Of a DNA stretch of 64,000 nt, positions 57,911-64,000 are shown piece by piece. Every line of letters begins with the position of its first letter. Position 1 is the stretch's first letter. This stretch comes from Pegoplata infirma (lineage: Eukaryota > Arthropoda > Insecta > Diptera > Anthomyiidae): contig OY992537.1 in NCBI GenBank assembly GCA_963921195.1, forward strand, positions 204,748,581-204,812,580. The letters run 5' to 3'. A program made the position numbers and the translations under genes. The notes under the pieces are model-generated. The model was given only the letters and a program-made list of their open reading frames with translations, searched no databases and was not told the origin of the DNA.

Positions 57911-58349
57911 AAAATAAAAATTTAAAATAAAATATGTTTATATATTTTTTATTTAATTAATTTTTAACTCATGACCTAATGCCGAACAAAATCAACAAAC
58001 TACGAAACTAAAGGTCAACTATTCACAACTTTAAACATATTTATTTTTATCAATAAAATTTTTTCATTAAAACCCTTTTCTTCATCAAACACTTTTAGTT
58101 ATCGAAAAACATAGACAAACAGATAGATGGATATCACTAGAATGTCTTAGAAAGCTTTACGGATCAATAATATATAAACATAATGGCGTCCTCGACCGAT
58201 ATTTCAATGCATTTTGCATATAATGACAAATTAATATAGCGTTATTTTTCCTAGAAAAATTTTGCTTTGGAAAGAACACCTACTTGTACAGCAAAACATT
58301 ATCATGATTCAATGGTTTGGGCACGAGTACAAACTTCGTAGACTTTTTA

Positions 58350-58981
58350 TACCCTCCACTTAGTGATAGAGGGTATATATAAGTTTGTCATTCTGTTTGT
58401 AACTCATCGAAATATCGATCTAGGACCCCATAAAGTATATATATTCATGATGCCCGATCGATTTTAAGACATTCTAGCGATGTCCGTCTGTCCGTCTGTC
58501 CGTCTGTCCGTCTGTCCGTCTGTCCGTCTGTCTGTCTGTTGAAAATGCTCTCGCGGACAAAATATTGCACAGAGATGACTGAAACTTAACATATTTATTG
58601 GAAGTTCTCCCGAGAAGTTTGGTATTGCATTTGAGCGATATCGGTTCAGCGGTTCAAAAGTTATGAACGTAAATGTAAGCACACCTCAAAAATTTCAGTA
58701 CATTCAACATAACCTGAAAATACAAAATGCTTTAATTCGGCTTCTGGTTGACATATGTGAACATAATTAAACACCAAATGGTATTTAAACAAGTACGAAC
58801 ATATTTTTTGACAAAAAAAGAAAAAAATCGCGGATTTTTTTTACCAAAATTTTTTTTCGCGAAATTTTTTTTTTCAAAAATTTTTTTTTTTCCTTTTAAA
58901 TAAAGTTTTTTGCAATAATCTTTTAGAAATTGTGGAGGGTATCACTACATTCGGCAAGGCCGAATTTAACTTTTTTACTTG
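58350..58981 (+). mobile_element. Mini-me/Helentron-like element with GTCY microsatellite
   Basis: Starts TATACCCTCCACTTAGTGATAG, has CGATCTAGGACCCCATAAAG, a TATATATTCATGA core, GATTTTAAGACATTCTAGCG and an uninterrupted (GTCYGTCC/GTCT) tract at 58,485-58,540, and ends GTGGAGGGTATCACTACATTCGG and GGCCGAATTTAACTTTTTTACTTG. It is the most complete copy of this family here and nearly the same as 35,936-36,495. The 72-residue minus-strand frame (58,464-58,682) crosses the microsatellite and is not a gene. Confidence 0.78.
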
Positions 58982-59380
58982 TTTCATCTATTTTTTTCCA
59001 TCAAATTTTTTTTTCTACCAAATTTTTTTTCATAATTTTTTTTTTTTTTCATCAAAATATTTTTTTTTTTTTCATAAATTTTTTTTTTCATCATACTTTT
59101 TTTTCATCATTTTTTTTATCAATTCTTTTTTTATCAAATTTTTTTTCATCAATATTTTTTTACATCAAAAAATTTTTCTTTTCATAAAAAAATTCATCAA
59201 AAACTTTTTTTCATCAAAATTTTTATTTTTTCACCAAAAATTTTGGGCTCATTAAATTTTTTTTAACATAATTTTGTTTTTCGTGGAAAAAAATTTTTTT
59301 TTACCAAAACTACTTTTTCACCAAGTCTAAGCTGTTCGTATAAAAATTTTCCATTTGTTTATCAAATGTACATAAAACAA
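58982..59380. repeat. T-rich CATCAAA repeats
   Basis: Loose continuation of the T(n)CATCAA minisatellite on the far side of the Penelope-like and mini-me-like insertions. Two overlapping frames rich in F (58,930-59,255) result from poly-T and are not genes. Confidence 0.75.
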
Positions 59381-59383
59381 GTG

Positions 59384-60140
59384 AGAGTGTTATATTCTTT
59401 GGTGCCGAATCTTTTATACTCTCCAAAATGTAAAAACACTTTTTTGCACTTATTTTTGCACTCACTTACGAAATGTACAGCTCTTTTGGTTTTTTAATGG
59501 GGTCCTCGACTGAGGAAAAACTAATGGGGATCTATCTCACATTTTGTTTCTGTTTGGGCGTAAAAATCCACAAAAAGCTACACAACTGCCCCGGAGATGC
59601 CAAAAAGTAGTTAAATTTTTAGATTTTTTATTCTAAAATTTTTTCCAAACATACCTAAGCCCTATCTTCACTCCCTAATACAAAAATAAAATTTTTATAA
59701 ACAAATCTTCAACCCTTAAAAAAATGTGAGACTTTTATTTGTTAAAACGACTTGTTGTGCGACTTTTTTTGTAAAAAACGACTTTTTCTGCGACTTTTTC
59801 AAAATTCTCAACGGTAACACTGATTTCAATTCCTTTTGCATGGAATAGCAAAGTAATATAACATTATTTTTTCTAAAAAAAACTTTGCTTTGGCAAGTAC
59901 ACCCAAATCTTCCGCAAAACATTATCATGATTTAATGTTTTGGACAAGAGTACAAAATTCGCAGGCATTTTTTACTTTATAAGGGTTTGAAAGTTTCAAG
60001 AAAATTTTTCACTGAAACAGGTTAAACGATATAATTGTAACTTTATTGTTTAAATCATTCTAAACAGTTTTTGTGAAGGAATTTAACGACCACTATTAAA
60101 TGAAGTAAAGATTCCGTAGGGAAGATTTTCAGAAATGTAA
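59384..60140. mobile_element. Cluster of element fragments
   Basis: 59,384-59,440 has the ACAAGTGAGAGTGTTATATTC / TTTTATACTCTCC end of the mini-me-like family. 59,500-59,690 has AACTAATGGGGATCTATCTC and ACATACCTAAGCCCTATC, related to the foldback at 50,083-53,445. 60,060-60,125 (GTTTTTGTGAAGGAATTTAACG) matches 37,165-37,237 to the left of the scaffold gap. Confidence 0.55.
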
Positions 60141-61085
60141 ACTCAAATCCTAATTATTTTGTTATCCGGTAGCGAAGTACCGATGGATAAACTAGTCGAA
60201 ACATAAGGGTTAAATTAACAAAACAACATTTGATATATATTTTCCTCTGACCTAACCATAATTTGTCTAGCTGCTATTTTTATTATACAAATTTTATTAA
60301 AAACGATTATTTTTAACCTCCTTAAATAAAAAAGTAATTGTTTAAAAGTATAAAAAAATGCCTTAAGGCCTACCTTAAGGAAACCATAGATAACAAACCA
60401 TCAACCAACAAAATTCAGTTACAAGAATAAAATACAAAGGCAAAAAACCCAAAACATGCATGGAAAACCTGGCCATTAAAAACAGTTTATTTTTATGACC
60501 CCTTGCTAAATATAAAAATATATATATAAAGAATACATAAATTTCTTATATGAACAAAGCCCAAAGAACAACAACAAATTTAGATACAATAAATTTTTGA
60601 AATTTAATATTAAATTAAACTGCTCAAGTTTTGTTAAGTATACTTAAGACACCGTAAAGTATGCTTTAAATATTTCAAAAATCTTATAAATATTTGAAAT
60701 TCTTTACTTATTTTACTTAGGTAATCATTAACAAAATCACCCTTTTGTTTATATAATAATATTTTGATAATCACTTTAATAATCTCGTGTCGCATAGAAA
60801 CATATATGTATATATCGTTATCTGAAATGCAAATGGTCTTAACTAAGAAGGGATATTATAATTCTTTGGACACAGATTTCAATAAAATAATAAGTCAAAA
60901 TAATGTAATTGCTTCCATTTTACTTCGGCAGACGATATTTTCTATACACAAAATGTTTAGGAATATGGCCAATAAATACAATTAAACTATTAAGTATTTT
61001 ATTAATTTACATTATTATACCTAATTTTACTTGTTTTGTATTAATTTAAAAATATCCATACAAGCATTGCAATGATGTAGGAATC
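60141..61085. other. AT-rich DNA without recognisable genes
   Basis: Nothing recognisable. A 73-residue frame at 60,764-60,985 has no domain, biased composition only and no supporting context. Confidence 0.5.
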
Positions 61086-61275
61086 GTATAAAAATATATC
61101 CATGCCAAATTGGACACTTTTATTTTTTTTTAGATTTTCTCAAATACTTTATTAGTACCTTTTGAAAACTCATTCGTGGTAAATTTTCAGATTTTTGTAA
61201 ACAACCCGTTCAAAAAATGTCAAATTTTCAAATATTCGAAGTATGTTTACACAAACTTCTTTTACTTATAACTTC
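61086..61275 (+). mobile_element. Fragment of the GGCATTCCATG foldback
   Basis: CCATGCCAAATTGGACACTTTT, TTCGTGGTAAATTTTCAG and ACTTCTTTTACTTATAACTTC match, in order, the first 190 bp of the left arm at 50,088-50,280. Confidence 0.75.
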
Positions 61276-61544
61276 ATCAAACTTTTTTTTCTTTACGAAA
61301 AGTTCGTAAAGAAAAATTTTTAAGTGAAAGAAGAATTTTCTAACGTTAAAAAAAAATTAATAATTATTTGAAATTTAAAAAAAAAACAATAAAATTTTTT
61401 TCGGTTGTAATTTTTTTTTTTTTGTTTTGTGTAAAATTATTTTTGAGTGATAAACACACGTTGTAAAATATTTTTTTGACTTACCATTGGTAAATAAGTT
61501 ACCAACATGTTTTAAAAGCATTTGTAAATTAACAATGCTTTTAA

Positions 61545-61640
61545 AACTTGTTTAACGGGTTTTCAATACTTGAATTTAAGGTGAAACCAATCTGAAATTC
61601 TGGGTTTTTCTTATAACTTTTAAACCACTGCACTGTGGGC
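61545..61640. mobile_element. Fragment of the GAAACCAATCTGAAATTC family
   Basis: GTGAAACCAATCTGAAATTC and TTATAACTTTTAAACCACTG match 39,835-39,890 and 40,175-40,235. The match stops abruptly at about 61,632, just before the window-flanking direct repeat. Confidence 0.6.
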
Positions 61641-61689
61641 CTGGATTTCCATTTTTTGGCCAATAAGGTCTTTAAGACAACACATATTT

Positions 61690-63045
61690 AAAAATATTTT
61701 TTTGCATGAGGTTAAAGTTAAATTTTGAGATTTTTTTATATTTTTTATTCATGAAACAAATAATTTTTTTTGTACTTCAACACAATATTTTTTAAAATTT
61801 TCTGCCAAACGACTTTTTTCAAAGTCAAACGATATTGAAAAACGTTGAATTACAATCTGTCTCTAACAGTGTATTCTATTCACATTTTAGTGACCCTGTT
61901 CATAATCTTTTGACATAGAGCAATAAACCAAAATATGGCGTTTAGAAATGCCCTAAAATGGAACTTCAAAATTTTTTTGATATTTTTGTTTCTATTGATT
62001 TCTAATACAAAATTTTCAACTTTGACAACATTGCGTGATAACTGGAGATGAACGCGTAAGTGAATTTTGACTCACGTGCACTCTCGCTCACGCAAAAAAA
62101 AAACATAATTTACTCAATCGTTTTTTTTCTCACACTTACTGACTATTTACCTAAGTAAGCAAAACACCACTCACGTGTGAATCACGCTCACGCGTAACTC
62201 ACGCTAAGCATTTTAAACACGAAAAAATTGTAAAACTTAATTAAAACACTTCTATAATTTTAACTCACGCAAAAAAATGGCACTCAATACGAATCACTCA
62301 CGCAAAAAATGTCTCACTCACTTGTCACTCACGAACAAAAAAATTGAGAAACGCTCACTTTCGAACACGCGTGATTCGCCTGACCAGCGTCAATCTCTAG
62401 TGCTAAACATTAAAACTGGGAACGCATTTAAGCGGGCATATATCAATACAAATAAATTATTTTGACTCACGCAAAAAAATGGCACTCGCTACGAATCACT
62501 CACACAAAAAATATCTCACTCACTTATCACTCACGAACAAAAAAAAATTGAATCACTTGGCCAGCGTCCATCTCTGGTGCTAAACATAATAAATGATAAA
62601 ACGCATTTAAGCGGGCATATTTTGACGACACCATTTTAAATATTTTTTGTGAAATTTTAAGCTAGTAGCATTATTTTTACATTTAGGATTGCAAATTCTA
62701 ACTGGAAATAAAAAAGTTCTCTCTTAAATGTCCCTCTGGATATATTAACTTTTTGACGCATTTAAAATATAAATATTTTATTAAAATTTTCTGATAAAAG
62801 CAAAAAAAGGGAGTTATAAAAACTTTGGAATGTTTACATTGTACAATTTTTTAAAATACTATGTCCTACATTTTGGATCCGCCATTTTGATTTCAAAAAG
62901 TCTAAGTTCGTATTCGTGTTACGCAATCATTTCCTAGTGATAATCAATAATTTAAATATCTTGTCCGCCATATTCAGATTTGGCAGATTTGGCACCCGAA
63001 AAACGATTAAAATCAGACAACATAAAAAAAAATTATATTTTATTT
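61690..63045. repeat. Right copy of the window-flanking direct repeat
   Basis: Same order of landmarks as 1-1,460: GCATGAGGTTAAAG, GCGTTTAGAAATGCCC, CTCACG cluster (62,050-62,540), GCATTTAAGCGGGCATAT twice, then GGATCCGCCATTTTG (62,875). It ends after one and a half of the tandem GGATCCGCC units. The 62-residue frame at 62,277-62,465 is repeat-derived. Confidence 0.8.
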
Positions 63046-63394
63046 GACAATAAAGACAGTAAAGTATTTTAAAAATTAGCATGTTTTCAAGTGACAGAGG
63101 GACGGACATTTTCTTTATATCTGCTAAACTTGTATGTATATATCATTTTCTTTTTATATCGGGAGCTTAAAAATGTTTGTATGGTTAAAATTATTATACA
63201 TGTAGTATTAGAGTGACAGTTTTTCTCCGACTTTTAATTTCCAACGTGTCTGGGAAAATTTTAATTCTAATATACCTAAAAGTAATGTGTTACAAATTTA
63301 AAGCTAATCAGATTATATTAACCAGTGCCGCTCGGCAATCAATTTTTTTTTGGATTTAAAAAAATTTAACAAGTATAAAAATAAAATTCGACTT

Positions 63395-64000
63395 GGTCTA
63401 ATCTATGAATACCCTTGTTATCTGATAGCAAATTTCTAACGTAACAAAAAATTTTATTTTTTATTAGAAGTATTTTATTTTGAGTAAAACTTTTTTTAAC
63501 CATTCAAATTTTTTTGAGTGTATAATTTTTTTGACTGTTAAAATTCTTTTGAGTTTTTCATTTCATTAAAAAATTTAAGTGTACATTTTTTTTGTGTGAA
63601 ACATTTTGTTTTTTTTTTGAGTGTAAATAATTTTTTTAGTGTAAAACAAAATTACTTTGTAAAATATTTTTGTTGTTTTATATACAAAAAAAAAAATTCA
63701 CACATTTCCCCCTTTTTATTTTAAAATCCTCTTCTTTAAAAACCAAAAACAAACTAACATTCAATTTCCAACAATATTTCCTATACACTGTTATATACAG
63801 TTGCATAAAACAATAATAACAAAACAATAACAACTATTTACTTGTCTAATAACTAAAATGTATGCCACGGCAGGAAAACAAACAACAACAAGTTTTAAAA
63901 ACACTTGTATTTCACCAACAAGTTTAAGGAGAAACCAATCTGAAATTCAGAGTTTTGCTTATAACTTATGAACTACTGGACCGATTTTGCTGAAATTCAA
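63395..64000. mobile_element. Mini-me-like element, runs off the window end
   Basis: GAATACCCTTGTTATCTGATAG and TAGAAGTATTTTATTTTGAG match the start at 2,935-3,060, and AGGAGAAACCAATCTGAAATTC with CTACTGGACCGATTTTGCTG at 63,925-64,000 matches the downstream part. The remainder lies outside. Confidence 0.5.

Larger units (their letters stand above)
56189..57999 (+). mobile_element. Penelope-like retroelement, 5'-truncated, with inverted terminal repeats
   Basis: Two inverted arms of about 566 bp (56,189-56,754 and 57,434-57,999) flank 679 bp of single-copy coding sequence. The arms appear identical wherever I compared them, including a stretch of coding sequence, so the insertion is young. 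The right half codes for the C-terminus of a Penelope-like protein. The left arm is a reversed copy of the 3' end, an arrangement well known in this group, whose terminal repeats can be inverted. Each arm includes a CTGAAGA...GAAA motif (57,870-57,905 and its mirror). It is surrounded by T(n)CATCA repeats; no target duplication can be defined in that low-complexity context. Confidence 0.88.

Noticed and set aside
58930..59255. Phenylalanine-rich membrane-like frames
   Set aside because: They arise from poly-T/CATCAAA repeats read as TTT codons.
60764..60985. 73-residue small protein
   Set aside because: An isolated short frame in AT-rich DNA with no domain, no duplicate and no context; chance frames of this size are expected.

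Overview
This window looks like AT-rich, repeat-dominated DNA from an insect, most plausibly a fly (Diptera). I see no host protein-coding gene, no rRNA and no intact tRNA. The fly assignment is an inference from recurring nonautonomous elements that resemble dipteran mini-me/Helentron-like repeats (TATACCCT ends, a conserved core, a GTCY-rich tract, TTACTTG 3' end), from hAT-type and TA-inserting MITEs, and from a Penelope-like element; the species cannot be named. A 200-base run of N at 37,238-37,437 marks a scaffold gap, so long-range order across it depends on the assembly.

Layout. 1-1,460 is a CTCACG-rich and GGATCCGCCATTTTG repeat block that recurs in the same orientation at about 61,690-63,045. 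About 3,130-24,560 is copy 1 of a segmental duplication and about 39,760-49,065 is copy 2. Both contain, in order, a mini-me-like element, shared unique sequence, a giant (AATG)n array (6.3 kb against 2.1 kb), shared sequence, a 37-bp double-palindrome satellite (about 4.9 kb against about 0.9 kb) and shared sequence. The two copies differ mainly by insertions, so each serves as an empty-site reference for the other: a TAGGGTGTCCC foldback (3,951-5,800), a CCCGAGTAAAA element (14,076-16,296) and a CTATTCGATTACC element (21,395-24,354) in copy 1; a tandem-unit element (43,282-43,872), a mini-me-like element (45,256-45,800) and a TA-flanked CACTCAAAA element (46,274-47,930) in copy 2.

24,765-36,500 is a nest of CCCGAGTAAAA elements set in decayed 37-bp satellite. 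It contains two neighbouring TAGGGTGGGTC transposons (27,650-30,007 and 30,026-32,121), each with its own perfect 8-bp target duplication and remnants of a transposase-like ORF. One of them carries an 837-bp hAT-type MITE and the other a mini-me-like insertion. The 32,981-35,828 element contains several tRNA-like (B-box) segments. 37,440-39,655 holds 160-bp tandem units and a 21-bp minisatellite.

49,800-58,985 is another nest: a palindromic foldback of about 1 kb arms (50,083-53,445) interrupted by a GGCGCC element with a 9-bp target duplication (51,222-52,635); an 888-bp hairpin element with a 13-bp target duplication whose arms each carry a hammerhead-ribozyme-like motif (54,077-54,964); a (T)nCATCAATA array; and a young Penelope-like retroelement fragment (56,189-57,999) coding for a GIY-YIG endonuclease C-terminus and flanked by apparently identical 566-bp inverted repeats. 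58,980-61,690 holds fragments of the same families.

Nothing here forms a pathway or operon. The biology is that of mobile and satellite DNA: retroelement and DNA-transposon insertion, array expansion and segmental duplication. The most notable item is the hairpin element whose pLTR-like arms contain the hammerhead-like motif, next to a second Penelope-like family with a related, weaker motif.
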